Shown here piece after piece: positions 17,489 to 25,683 of a DNA stretch of 54,499 nucleotides. Origin of the DNA: JAKFDI01 sp044508835 (GTDB lineage Bacteria; Pseudomonadota; Gammaproteobacteria; Burkholderiales; Burkholderiaceae_C). A model generated the notes under the pieces. The model did not search any database. It was not told where the DNA came from and saw nothing but the letters and a program-made list of their open reading frames with translations. The stretch is taken from the NCBI GenBank assembly GCA_044508835.1, contig JBIQHD010000032.1, forward strand, positions 1 to 54,499, read 5' to 3'. A program made the position numbers and the translations under genes. Every line of letters starts with the position of its first letter. Position 1 is the first letter of the stretch.

Positions 17489-17941
17489 TCAGGTTGCTTC
17501 GGCCACCACCACGACCTTGACCTCGACCACCACGTCGGTGTGCGGCGCCACCGTGACGGTGTGCTCGCCGACGGTCTTGAGCGGACCGTCGGGCATGCGC
17601 ACCTGCACCTTCTGCACCTTGAAGTCGATGCGGTTCAGCGCGGCGGCGACGTCGGCGTTGGTCACCGAGCCGAACAGGCGGCCGTCGACGCCGGCCTTCT
17701 GCGTGATGTGGACGGTGCGGCCGTTCATCTTCTCGCCGAGCGCCTGCGCCTCGGACAGCTTCTCGGCCGCGGCCTTCTCGAGCTCGGCGCGGCGGGCCTC
17801 GAATTCCTTGATCGCCGATTCGGTCGCGCGGCGCGCGGCGCGGGTCGGGATCAGGAAGTTGCGGGCATAGCCGTCCTTGACCTTGACGACGTCGCCGAGG
17901 TTGCCGAGGTTGGCCACTTTTTCGAGCAGGATCACTTGCAT
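17489..17941 (-). CDS. rplI: 50S ribosomal protein L9
   Basis: The 150-residue protein binds 23S rRNA through its N-terminal domain (MQVILLEKVANLGNLGDVVKVKDGYARNFLIP), followed by the long connecting helix and a C-terminal domain (KAGVDGRLFGSVTNADVA). Length equals that of the E. coli protein within one residue. The ATG at 17941 lies 11 bases after the rpsR stop and has AGGAG nearby. It is the last gene of the rpsF operon. Confidence 0.98.
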   Translation of the reverse strand: MQVILLEKVANLGNLGDVVKVKDGYARNFLIPTRAARRATESAIKEFEARRAELEKAAAEKLSEAQALGEKMNGRTVHITQKAGVDGRLFGSVTNADVAAALNRIDFKVQKVQVRMPDGPLKTVGEHTVTVAPHTDVVVEVKVVVVAEAT

Positions 17942-17952
17942 GTCGTGGCTCC

Positions 17953-18243
17953 TCAGACCTTGTGCTGGTCGCTGTACGGCAGCAGCGCCAGGAAGCGGGC
18001 GCGCTTGATGCATGTCGTCAGCTGGCGCTGGAAGAACGCGCGGGTGCCGGTCAGGCGTGCCGGCGTGATCTTGCCGTTCTCGCCGATGAAGTCGCGCAGC
18101 GTGTCGATGTCCTTGTAGTCGATCTCGGTCACGCCGGTGACCGTGAAGCGGCAGAAGCGCTTGCGGCGGAACAGCAGCGACTGCTGGTTGCGACGGGGCT
18201 TGCGATCCTTGGAAAACTTACCTTTACCACGTGGCGGGGGCAT
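17953..18243 (-). CDS. rpsR: 30S ribosomal protein S18
   Basis: The 96-residue protein carries the S18 core (DYKDIDTLRDFIGENGKITPARLTGT, then QRQLTTCIKRARFLALLPY). It has a basic N-terminal extension compared with the 75-residue E. coli protein; such extensions are common in Betaproteobacteria. S18 pairs with S6 in the small-subunit platform. It follows priB by 59 bases. Confidence 0.97.
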   Translation of the reverse strand: MPPPRGKGKFSKDRKPRRNQQSLLFRRKRFCRFTVTGVTEIDYKDIDTLRDFIGENGKITPARLTGTRAFFQRQLTTCIKRARFLALLPYSDQHKV

Positions 18244-18302
18244 ATCTCACCTCTGTTGAATCTGTATCCGGATTGCGGAAATGCCGAGTGCGAATGAAGT
18301 GT

Positions 18303-18587
18303 TCAGTCGAGCTCGGTGACATGGAAGACGACGCCGCGGCCGTTGCGCTGGGAACCGAGGAAGCCGGCGAAGCCGTGGGTGCTTCCGATCTCCAGCTGCG
18401 CCAGGCGCCGCGTGATCTCTTCCCCGATGGCGCGCGCCCGGATCTCCATGGAGACCTTGCGCGGCGTGCCGTCCTGGGAGACCTCCGATTCGTGCTTCAG
18501 GCTCAAATCGAGGGCCGGCAGGCCGGCGGGGGTGTATCGCACGGCGGCTCGCTCCACCAGTTGCGCCGTCAGAACCAGCCGGTTCAT
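18303..18587 (-). CDS. priB: Primosomal replication protein N (PriB)
   Basis: The 94-residue protein is a single OB-fold that binds single-stranded DNA and helps PriA reload DnaB at stalled forks. The start MNRLVLTAQLVERAAVRYTPAGLPALDLSLKHES and the end NGRGVVFHVTELD match PriB. It is encoded between rpsF and rpsR, its usual place. The ATG at 18587 lies 36 bases after the rpsF stop. Confidence 0.95.
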   Translation of the reverse strand: MNRLVLTAQLVERAAVRYTPAGLPALDLSLKHESEVSQDGTPRKVSMEIRARAIGEEITRRLAQLEIGSTHGFAGFLGSQRNGRGVVFHVTELD

Positions 18588-18623
18588 GTCAGCGCCCGGC
18601 AGCGCGGGCTGCGGCGGCCATCG

Positions 18624-19019
18624 TCAGGCCGAGGCCTCCTGGCGGTCCGAGCGCTCCGAACGCTGCGCCGGGGGGGCCGACTTGCGGGCTTCTTCCTTCT
18701 CGACCGACTTCATCATGACCGACGGCGTGGTCTCGGCCTTGCTCTTGACCACCGTGAGGTGGCGCAGCACGGCGTCGTTGAAGCGGAAGCCGGTCTCGAG
18801 CTCGGTCAGCACTTCCTTGCCGCACTCGATGTTGATGCACAGGTAGTGCGCCTTGGCGAGCTTCTGGATCATGTAGGCCAGCTGGCGCCGCCCCCAGTCC
18901 TCGACCCGGTGAACCTTGCCGCCGCCGGCGGTGATCAGGTTCTTGTAGCGCTCCAGCATGGCCGGAACCTGTTCGCTTTGATCCGGATGGATCAGCAGAA
19001 CGATCTCATAGTGACGCAT
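18624..19019 (-). CDS. rpsF: 30S ribosomal protein S6
   Basis: The 131-residue protein has the S6 fold (MRHYEIVLLIHPDQSEQVPAMLERY, WGRRQLAYMIQKLAKAHYLCINIE) and a charged C-terminal tail rich in Glu, Lys and Arg. The ATG at 19019 is preceded by AAGGAG at seven bases. It is the first gene of the rpsF-priB-rpsR-rplI operon. Its 5' leader of about 120 bases could hold an S6:S18 binding structure, a known autoregulatory RNA; a GC hairpin rich in CCGG is present but I could not verify the motif. Confidence 0.97.
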   Translation of the reverse strand: MRHYEIVLLIHPDQSEQVPAMLERYKNLITAGGGKVHRVEDWGRRQLAYMIQKLAKAHYLCINIECGKEVLTELETGFRFNDAVLRHLTVVKSKAETTPSVMMKSVEKEEARKSAPPAQRSERSDRQEASA

Positions 19020-19142
19020 TGAAACTCCTTCTGGTTTCCTTCTGGTTGCCCAGAAAGGCCCGCCGGACCGGCTGATGCCGGCCCCTGGGCCGGAAGCCAC
19101 CTCGAAGCGTCGTCCCGAGTGTGGCAAGGCGAAAAGCCGAAC

Positions 19143-19148
19143 ATTATA
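19143..19148 (-). promoter_or_regulatory. rpsF operon -10 element
   Basis: A perfect TATAAT on the minus strand, about 125 bases upstream of rpsF. I do not see a good -35 hexamer at 16-18 bases. Confidence 0.6.
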
Positions 19149-19178
19149 GCGCGCGCCGCAGCAGCGGCAGCGGCGCGC

Positions 19179-22100
19179 TCAGGCCGGGGCGTGGGAGCCG
19201 TCGGCGGCGCCATGCAGCGCCGGGACGTCGTCCGCCGGCGTGTTGTCGGCGCCGGGCACCTTGCGGCGCGCCAGCAGGGTGTACATCGTCGGCACGACGA
19301 AGACCGTGAGCAGGGTGCCGATCGACATCCCGCCCACGATCACCCAGCCGATCTGGCGCCGGCTCTCGGCGCCCGCGCCGTGCGCCAGCGCGAGCGGCAT
19401 GGCGCCGAGCACCATGGCGCCGGTGGTCATCAGGATGGGGCGCAGGCGCAGCGACGCGCCCTCGATCACGGCGTCCAGCGTGCCGCGGCCCTGCTGGCGC
19501 AGCTGGTTGGCGAACTCGACGATCAGGATGCCGTGCTTGGTGATCAGGCCGACCAGGGTGATGAGCCCGATCTGCGAATACACGTTCAGCGTGCCGCCCG
19601 ACAGCCGCAGCGCGGCCAGGGCGCCCAGCATCGACAGCGGCACGCTGAGCAGGATGACCAGCGGGTCGACGAAGCTCTCGAACTGCCCGGACAGCACGAG
19701 GAAGATGAACAGCAGCGCCAGCACGAACACCAGCCCGAGCGCGCCGCTGGACGAGCGGAACTCGCGCGTGGAGCCGTTCAGCTCGGTCGCGTAGCCGGGC
19801 GGCAGCAGCCTGGCGGCGGTCTCATCCATGAACTCCAGCGCCTCGCCGAGCGCGTAGCCGGGCGCGAGGTTGGCGGTGAGGGTGGCGGAGCGGCGCTGGT
19901 TGAAGTGGTTGAGCTCGCGCGGGCTCACCGACTCGGTCACGGTGATCAGCGAGGACAGCGGGACCATCGGCGCGACGCCGTTCGCGTCGGGCCGCGCGCG
20001 CACGAAGATGCGGTCGATGTCCTCCGGCGTGGTGCGGCCGCGGCTCTCGGTCTGCACGATCACGTCGTACTGCTCGGCGTCGAGCTGGTAGCGGGTGACG
20101 TTGCGCCCGCCGAGCATGGTCTCGATGGTGCGCGCGACCTGGTCGACGGCCACGCCGGCGTCGGCCGCGCGCTCGCGGTCGACCTGGATCAGGATCTCGG
20201 GCTTGTTGAGCTGCAGGTCGCTGTCGGGCTGCACGATGCCCGGATTGGCGGCCATCGCCGCCATCATCTTGTTCGACACGTCGGCGAGGTTCTCGTAGGT
20301 GTCGGAGGTGACGATGACGAAGTTGATCGCCCGCTCGCGGAAGCCGCCGCCCAGCGACGGCGGCGTCATCGGGAAGGCGCTGACGCCCGGCAGCACGGCG
20401 AGCCGCGGCAGCACGTCGCGCGCGAGCTCCTGCGAGGTGCGCGTGCGCTCGGACCAGTCGACGGTGCGCATCGACGCCAGGCCCTGCGAGACCGTCGGGT
20501 TGCCGTTGATGATGAACACCCGGTCGAACTCGGGGTAGCTCAGGCCGATCTTCTCGATCTCGCGCATGTAGCGCTCGGTGTACTCGAGCGTGGCGCCGTC
20601 GGGCGCATTGGCGGTGATGCGCACCACGCCCTGGTCTTCCATCGGCGCGAGCTCGCTCTTCATGCCGGTGAACAGCCACCAGCTGGCGCCGCCCGAGAGC
20701 AGCATCACGGCGACGACGATCCAGCGCCGCCCGAGCACCCAGCGCAGCAGCATGGCGTAGCGCGCGCTCAGCCACACCAGCACGCTTTCCATCATGCGGT
20801 CGAAGCGGTTGGGGCTCGGGTTGTGGCGCAGCAGCCGGCCGCACATCATCGGCGTGAGCGTGAGCGCGGTGAAGCCCGACACCACCACCGCGCCGGCCAG
20901 CGTCAGCGCGAACTCGACGAAGAGCCGCCCGGTGCGCCCCGGCGTGAAGGCGAGCGGCGCGTACACGGCCGCCAGCGTCAGCGTCATCGCCACGATCGCG
21001 AAGCCCACCTCCCGCGAGCCGCGCAGCGCCGCCTGGAACGGCGCCATGCCTTCCTCGATGTGGCGGTAGATGTTCTCGAGCATCACGATCGCGTCGTCGA
21101 CCACCAGGCCGATGGCGAGCACCAGCGCGAGCAGCGTCAGCGTGTTGATCGAGAAGCCGAACAGGGACATCAGCCCGAAGGTGCCGATCAGGCTCACGGG
21201 GATGGTGACCAGCGGGATGATCGAGGCGCGGAAGGTGCGGAGGAACACGAACACCACCAGCGCCACCAGCACCACCGCCTCGGCCACCGTGGTGTACACC
21301 GCGCGGATCGAGTGCTGGATGAACACCGAGCTGTCGTTGGCCTGCTGCACCACCACGCCGGCGGGCAGTTCCTCCTGGATCTTCGGCATGACCTCGCGCA
21401 CGCCGGCGGACACGTCCAGCGGGTTGGCCGTGGCCTGGCGGATGACGCCGGTGGACACCGCCGGCACGCCGTTCAGCCGCACGCTCGAGCGCTCGCTGGC
21501 CGCGGCCTGCTCGATGCGGGCCACGTCGCGCAGCCGCACGGTGTAGCCGCTCGTCGTCTTGAGCGCCACCTGCCCGAACTGCGCCGGCGTGCGCAGGTCG
21601 GTGCGCGCGGTCACGCTGAACTCGCGCTGGTGGCTTTCGATGCGCCCCGCCGGCACCTCGAGGTTCTGCCGCCGCAGCGCGTCCTCGACGTCCTGCACCG
21701 TGAGGCGGTAGGAGGCGAGCTTGTCGGGGTCGAGCCAGACGCGCATCGCGTAGGCCCGGTCGCCGCTCACGCGCACCTCGGCCACGCCCGGCACCGTCTG
21801 CAGGCGCGGCTTGACCACGCGGTTGATGATGTCCGTCACCTCGAGCGGAGAGAGCGTGTCGCTCATGAACGCCAGCCAGATGGTGGGCGAGGCGTCGGCC
21901 TCGACCTTGGCGATCACGGGCTCGTCGATGGCGTCTGGCAGCTTGCCGCGCACCCGCGAGACGCGGTCGCGCACGTCGGCGGCGGCGTCCTCGGGGCTCT
22001 TGGTGAGCTTGAAGCGCACCGTGATCTGGCTGCGCTCGGAGCGCGAGACCGAGGTGATGATGTCCACGCCCTCGATGCCGGCGATGGAATCCTCCAGCGG

Positions 22101-22295
22101 CTTGGTCACCTGCGACTCGATCACCTCGGAGGAGGCGCCGGTCAGCACCGTGGTCACGTTGACCACCGGCTCCTCGATGCGCGGGTACTCGCGCACCTGC
22201 AGCTGCAGGTAGGACACCGCGCCCACCAGCACGATGATCAGCGCCATCACGCAGGCGAAGACCGGGCGGCGGATCGACGTTTCGGACAGCTTCAT
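19179..22295 (-). CDS. RND multidrug efflux transporter, HAE1 (AcrB-like) family
   Basis: The 1038-residue inner-membrane pump has the two-fold RND layout: 12 membrane helices and two large periplasmic loops. The N-terminus MKLSETSIRRPVFACVMALIIVLVG is typical, and the proton-relay aspartates are in LAIGLVVDDAIVMLENIYRH (helix 4). A HAE1 pump exports hydrophobic or amphiphilic drugs in exchange for protons. The ATG at 22295 lies 25 bases after the adaptor stop, so the two are co-transcribed. No outer-membrane channel gene is adjacent, so a TolC-type protein encoded elsewhere is needed. Specificity is unknown. Confidence 0.95.
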   Translation of the reverse strand: MKLSETSIRRPVFACVMALIIVLVGAVSYLQLQVREYPRIEEPVVNVTTVLTGASSEVIESQVTKPLEDSIAGIEGVDIITSVSRSERSQITVRFKLTKSPEDAAADVRDRVSRVRGKLPDAIDEPVIAKVEADASPTIWLAFMSDTLSPLEVTDIINRVVKPRLQTVPGVAEVRVSGDRAYAMRVWLDPDKLASYRLTVQDVEDALRRQNLEVPAGRIESHQREFSVTARTDLRTPAQFGQVALKTTSGYTVRLRDVARIEQAAASERSSVRLNGVPAVSTGVIRQATANPLDVSAGVREVMPKIQEELPAGVVVQQANDSSVFIQHSIRAVYTTVAEAVVLVALVVFVFLRTFRASIIPLVTIPVSLIGTFGLMSLFGFSINTLTLLALVLAIGLVVDDAIVMLENIYRHIEEGMAPFQAALRGSREVGFAIVAMTLTLAAVYAPLAFTPGRTGRLFVEFALTLAGAVVVSGFTALTLTPMMCGRLLRHNPSPNRFDRMMESVLVWLSARYAMLLRWVLGRRWIVVAVMLLSGGASWWLFTGMKSELAPMEDQGVVRITANAPDGATLEYTERYMREIEKIGLSYPEFDRVFIINGNPTVSQGLASMRTVDWSERTRTSQELARDVLPRLAVLPGVSAFPMTPPSLGGGFRERAINFVIVTSDTYENLADVSNKMMAAMAANPGIVQPDSDLQLNKPEILIQVDRERAADAGVAVDQVARTIETMLGGRNVTRYQLDAEQYDVIVQTESRGRTTPEDIDRIFVRARPDANGVAPMVPLSSLITVTESVSPRELNHFNQRRSATLTANLAPGYALGEALEFMDETAARLLPPGYATELNGSTREFRSSSGALGLVFVLALLFIFLVLSGQFESFVDPLVILLSVPLSMLGALAALRLSGGTLNVYSQIGLITLVGLITKHGILIVEFANQLRQQGRGTLDAVIEGASLRLRPILMTTGAMVLGAMPLALAHGAGAESRRQIGWVIVGGMSIGTLLTVFVVPTMYTLLARRKVPGADNTPADDVPALHGAADGSHAPA

Positions 22296-22320
22296 GGCGG
22301 TCGGCTCCGGCGGGGCGCGC

Positions 22321-23535
22321 TCAGGCCGCCACGGCGCGGCGCCTGGCGAAGGACGAGGTGGAGGCCGACGACGGCCCGCCCGCCCCCGCCCCGGAGGCGG
22401 CGCCGGCCGGCGCCTGCGCGCCGCCGACCTCGACCACGCGCACCGGCACGCCGTCGGCGCCCATCAGGCGCGCCTGCCCGGCGGTCACGACCTGGTCGCC
22501 CGCGGCCAGCCCCTCGAGGATCTCCACCTTGCCCGGGATGCGCAGGCCGAGCCTGGCCTCCACGCGCTGCGTCGTCTTGCCGTCGGGCCCGGTGACCAGC
22601 TTGACGAGGTACTGCTTGCCGCCCTGCGGCACCAGCGCCTCCTCGGGCACCACGAGCGCCCGCTCGCGCACCGCGAACACGAGGCGCGCCCGCGCGAACA
22701 TGCCCGAGCGCAGCCGGCCCTCGCGGTTGTCGAGCCGGGCGCGCACCAGCAGCGAGCGGCCGTTGGCGTCGATCTGGGCGTCGAGCGCCTCGACCTTGCC
22801 CGTGAAGCTGCGCCCCGGCATGCCGTCGAGGCTGACTTCCACCGCCTGGCCGGTGCGCAGCCGGTCGAGCGCGCGCTCGGGCAGCCGGAAGTCGACGAAC
22901 ATGGCCGACACGTCCTCGATGCCGACGATGTCGCCGCCGTCCTTCACGTAGTCGCCCACGTCCACTGAGGCGATGCCGACGATGCCGTCGAAGGGCGACA
23001 GGATGCGCATGCGCGAGACCTGCGCCTGGGCGAGCGCCACCTGCGCCTGCGCCACCTCGAGCGCCGCGGCCGACTGGTCGACCGCGCTCTGGCTCACGAA
23101 CTTCTCGCCGATCAGCTCCTTGTTGCGCTGCAGGTTGGTGCGGGCGATGCTGGCCTGCGCCTGGGCCTGCATGAGCTGGGCCTGCTGCAGGGTGTCGTCG
23201 AGCTGCACCAGCAGTTGGCCCTTGCGCACGCGCTGGCCGTCGCTGAACCCGAGGCGGGCGATGCGCCCGCTCACCTCGGGACGCAGCATCACGCTCTGCA
23301 GCGAGCGCACCGAGCCCACGGTGCTCACGTCGTCCTGCAAGGCGCGCACCTCCACGGTGGCCGCCTCCACGGCCACCGGCCCGCGCGCGCCGGCCGGGGC
23401 GGCCGCGGGCGCGGCCTCCGGCGCTCGCGACGCCAGGGCGGGTCCGGCCGCGGGACGCAGGTTCTGATACCAGTAGGCAAGACCGGCCGCCGCAGCGAGG
23501 CCGACGACGGCAACCAGGGTGTGAAGCTTCTTCAT
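22321..23535 (-). CDS. RND efflux periplasmic adaptor (membrane fusion protein)
   Basis: The 404-residue protein has an N-terminal membrane anchor (MKKLHTLVAVVGLAAAAGLAYW), a lipoyl/barrel-sandwich domain (SGRIARLGFSDGQRVRKGQLLVQLDD), a coiled-coil hairpin rich in Ala and Gln (about 120-180) and beta-barrel domains. It links the RND pump 25 bases downstream to an outer-membrane channel. The C-terminus is a low-complexity Ala/Gly/Ser segment ending in basic residues. There is no local regulator gene. Confidence 0.94.
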   Translation of the reverse strand: MKKLHTLVAVVGLAAAAGLAYWYQNLRPAAGPALASRAPEAAPAAAPAGARGPVAVEAATVEVRALQDDVSTVGSVRSLQSVMLRPEVSGRIARLGFSDGQRVRKGQLLVQLDDTLQQAQLMQAQAQASIARTNLQRNKELIGEKFVSQSAVDQSAAALEVAQAQVALAQAQVSRMRILSPFDGIVGIASVDVGDYVKDGGDIVGIEDVSAMFVDFRLPERALDRLRTGQAVEVSLDGMPGRSFTGKVEALDAQIDANGRSLLVRARLDNREGRLRSGMFARARLVFAVRERALVVPEEALVPQGGKQYLVKLVTGPDGKTTQRVEARLGLRIPGKVEILEGLAAGDQVVTAGQARLMGADGVPVRVVEVGGAQAPAGAASGAGAGGPSSASTSSFARRRAVAA

Positions 23536-23625
23536 GGACTGAATCGGTGGCAGCCTGCCAATGTAGCGTTCGCTTGCAGATTCCGCAGCCGGCTTTACCC
23601 GTTGCCGCCCGCCGCCCGCGCCAAA

Positions 23626-24096
23626 TCAGACCGATTCGCAGCCGCGGTTGGCGAGCGCGTCCGCGCGCTCGTTGCCCACGTCGCCGGAATGGCCCTTCAC
23701 CCAGCGCCAGTCCACGTGGTGCAGCGCCCGCAGCGCGTCGAGCCGCTGCCACAGTTCGGCGTTCTTCACCGGCTTGCGCTCGGCCGTCTTCCAGCCGCGC
23801 TGCTTCCAGCCGTGGATCCACTCGGTGATGCCCTTGCGCACGTACTCGCTGTCGGTGTGGATCGTCACGTCGCAGGTGCGCTTGAGCGAGGCCAGCGCCT
23901 CGATCACCGCCGTGAGCTCCATGCGGTTGTTGGTGGTGAGCCGCTCGCCGCCGAACAGTTCCTTCTCGTGGCCGTTGGACGACAGCCAGGCGCCCCAGCC
24001 GCCGCGGCCCGGGTTGCCCTTGCAGGCGCCGTCGGTGTAGATCGTGACCCGCGGCCGGGCGGCCACGGGCGAAGCGGAAGAGGCGGAGGTCGTCAT
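23626..24096 (-). CDS. rnhA: Ribonuclease HI
   Basis: The 156-residue enzyme degrades the RNA strand of RNA-DNA hybrids. The acidic catalytic residues Asp22, Glu60, Asp82 and Asp146 and His136 are all in place (YTDGACKGNPG, NNRMELTAVIEAL, HTDSEYV, VKGHSGDVGNERAD). An extra N-terminal segment rich in Ser/Ala precedes the core. The ATG at 24096 overlaps the stop of the upstream methyltransferase (ATGA), implying coupled translation. Confidence 0.97.
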   Translation of the reverse strand: MTTSASSASPVAARPRVTIYTDGACKGNPGRGGWGAWLSSNGHEKELFGGERLTTNNRMELTAVIEALASLKRTCDVTIHTDSEYVRKGITEWIHGWKQRGWKTAERKPVKNAELWQRLDALRALHHVDWRWVKGHSGDVGNERADALANRGCESV

Positions 24097-24917
24097 TCGG
24101 ATTCGCGCGAGCGTGCGCGGCAAGGGGGATGCGCGGCGCGGTGGCGGTGCGCCACCACCGCCGGCGCCTTCTGGGACTTGGCGCGCGCGTCGCGCGCCAG
24201 GCCGACCAGGCGCATGCCGCGCACGCGCTTGACGGCCGTGAGCGCGTAGACCGCACCGAACACCGGCCACCAGCGGTCGCCGGCGCGCTCGGCCCACTCG
24301 AAGCGCGACAGCCACTTCTGCGAGCCGGCCGGCGGCGCATAGCAGCCGAACCGGCCCGCCTCCACCTCGAAGCTCAGCAGCCGCAGCCAGTCGCGCAGGC
24401 GCCGGTAGCCGATGAAGTCGCCGGTGCGGGGAAGGAACAGGCTGCGCCGCCGGCCCAGGCCGAGGCCGCGCTTCAGGTGGCCCATGCGCTGGCGAAGCCC
24501 CCACAGGCTGGCGGGGTTGAAGCCGAGGATCACGACCCGGCCTTCCGGGCGCAGGACGCGCTCCACCTCGTGCAGGGCGTGGTGGGCGTCGCGGGCCAGC
24601 TCGAGCGTGTGCGGCAGCACGACCAGGTCGAGGCTCTGGCCGTCGAACGGCAAGGCATCGAAGTTGCTGTACAGCGCCACGGCCGCCGGCGCATCGGCCG
24701 GCCGGGGGCCCGGCGGCGCGTTGTCCAGCACCCACCGGTGCGGCATGCGGTTGGCCCGCAGCGCGTCGAGCTCGGGCAGGCCGACCTGCAGGGCGTGGAA
24801 CCCGAAGACGTCGGCCACCGCCTCGTCGAGATGCTGCTGTTCCCATGCCAGCAGGTAGCGGCCCGGCGGGGTCTTCAGCCAGTCGCTCAAATCTATAATC
24901 GCCGGGCTTTCCGCCAT
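24093..24917 (-). CDS. Class I SAM-dependent methyltransferase (type 11-like)
   Basis: The 274-residue protein has a type 11 methyltransferase domain: an aspartate-containing strand (LDLVVLPHTLELARDAHHALHEVERVLRPEGRVVILGFNP) lies mid-protein. The opening SDWLKTPPGRYLLAWEQQHLDEAVADVFGFHALQVGLPELDALRANRMPHRW is shared by proteobacterial proteins encoded beside gloB and rnhA. Their substrate is not known to me. The canonical SAM-binding GxGxG loop is poorly conserved (IIDLSDW and LDNAPPGP instead). The ATG at 24917 overlaps the divergent gloB ATG. It is translationally coupled to rnhA. Confidence 0.8.
   Translation of the reverse strand: MAESPAIIDLSDWLKTPPGRYLLAWEQQHLDEAVADVFGFHALQVGLPELDALRANRMPHRWVLDNAPPGPRPADAPAAVALYSNFDALPFDGQSLDLVVLPHTLELARDAHHALHEVERVLRPEGRVVILGFNPASLWGLRQRMGHLKRGLGLGRRRSLFLPRTGDFIGYRRLRDWLRLLSFEVEAGRFGCYAPPAGSQKWLSRFEWAERAGDRWWPVFGAVYALTAVKRVRGMRLVGLARDARAKSQKAPAVVAHRHRAAHPPCRARSRESE
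24894..24899 (+). promoter_or_regulatory. gloB -10 element inside the methyltransferase gene
   Basis: TATAAT followed 16 bases later by the gloB ATG. Transcription would start near 24906, giving a leader of about ten bases without a ribosome binding site. Confidence 0.55.
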
Positions 24918-25683
24918 GAACCTCGCTGCGCTTCCTGCCTTCACCGACAACTACATCTGGATGCTCCACGATGGCGTGCAGGCCATCGTCGTGGATCCGG
25001 GAGACGCGGCACCCGTGCTCGCCGCCCTCGAGTCGCAGCACCTGAGGCTGGCGGGAATTCTAGTGACCCACCACCACGGCGATCACGTCGGCGGCCTCGG
25101 CGGGCTGCGCCCCGTCCTGCACGGCCCGGTCTACGGCCCGGCGCGCGAGAGCATCCCGCCGCCGTACACCGCCGTCCGCCACGGCGAGTCGGTCGAGTTG
25201 CTCGGCCTGCGCTTCGAGGTCATCGACGTGCCCGGCCACACGGCCGGCCACGTCGCCTACTTCCACGCCGATGGCGAACGGCCCCTCCTCTTCTGCGGCG
25301 ACACCCTCTTCTCCGGCGGCTGCGGCCGCCTGTTCGAGGGCACGCCGGCGCAGATGCACGCCTCACTGCAGCGCCTCGCCGCGCTGCCGGGCGACACCCG
25401 GGTGTGCTGCGCCCACGAGTACACCCTGTCCAACCTGAAGTTCGCGAACGCCGTCGAGCCCGGCAACGCCGCGCTGCGCGACTACACCGCGCGCTGCGAG
25501 GCGCTGCGCGCCGACGGCCGGCCCACCCTGCCGAGCTCCATCGACACCGAGCGCCGGATCAATCCCTTCCTGCGCTGCGAGGCGGCCGAGGTCGTGCAGT
25601 CTGCACGCCGGCACGGGGCGGCGAGCGACACGGCCGTCGACGTGTTCGCGACACTTCGCCAATGGAAGAACGAATTCCGATGA
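24916..25683 (+). CDS. gloB: Hydroxyacylglutathione hydrolase (glyoxalase II)
   Basis: The 255-residue metallo-beta-lactamase-fold enzyme cleaves S-lactoylglutathione to lactate and glutathione, the second step of methylglyoxal detoxification. The metal-binding motif THHHGDH is at residues 51-57, with further ligands in PGHTAGHVAYF, FCGDTLFSGGCGRLF and CAHEYT. Length is normal. The ATG at 24916 shares bases with the divergent methyltransferase start. The stop overlaps the start of the MltD-like gene (ATGA). Confidence 0.96.
   Translation: MNLAALPAFTDNYIWMLHDGVQAIVVDPGDAAPVLAALESQHLRLAGILVTHHHGDHVGGLGGLRPVLHGPVYGPARESIPPPYTAVRHGESVELLGLRFEVIDVPGHTAGHVAYFHADGERPLLFCGDTLFSGGCGRLFEGTPAQMHASLQRLAALPGDTRVCCAHEYTLSNLKFANAVEPGNAALRDYTARCEALRADGRPTLPSSIDTERRINPFLRCEAAEVVQSARRHGAASDTAVDVFATLRQWKNEFR

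Noticed and set aside
13882..17520. Very long plus-strand frame of about 1200 codons opposite paaG, SulP leader, dnaB and rplI
   Set aside because: It runs antisense to and across several conserved genes, has Arg/His/Ala-rich composition and no recognisable domain. In this GC-rich genome long shadow frames are expected.
19119..22595. Plus-strand frame of over 1100 codons opposite the RND transporter
   Set aside because: Extreme His/Arg/Gln/Gly composition and complete overlap with a clear RND gene; a shadow of that gene's codon use.
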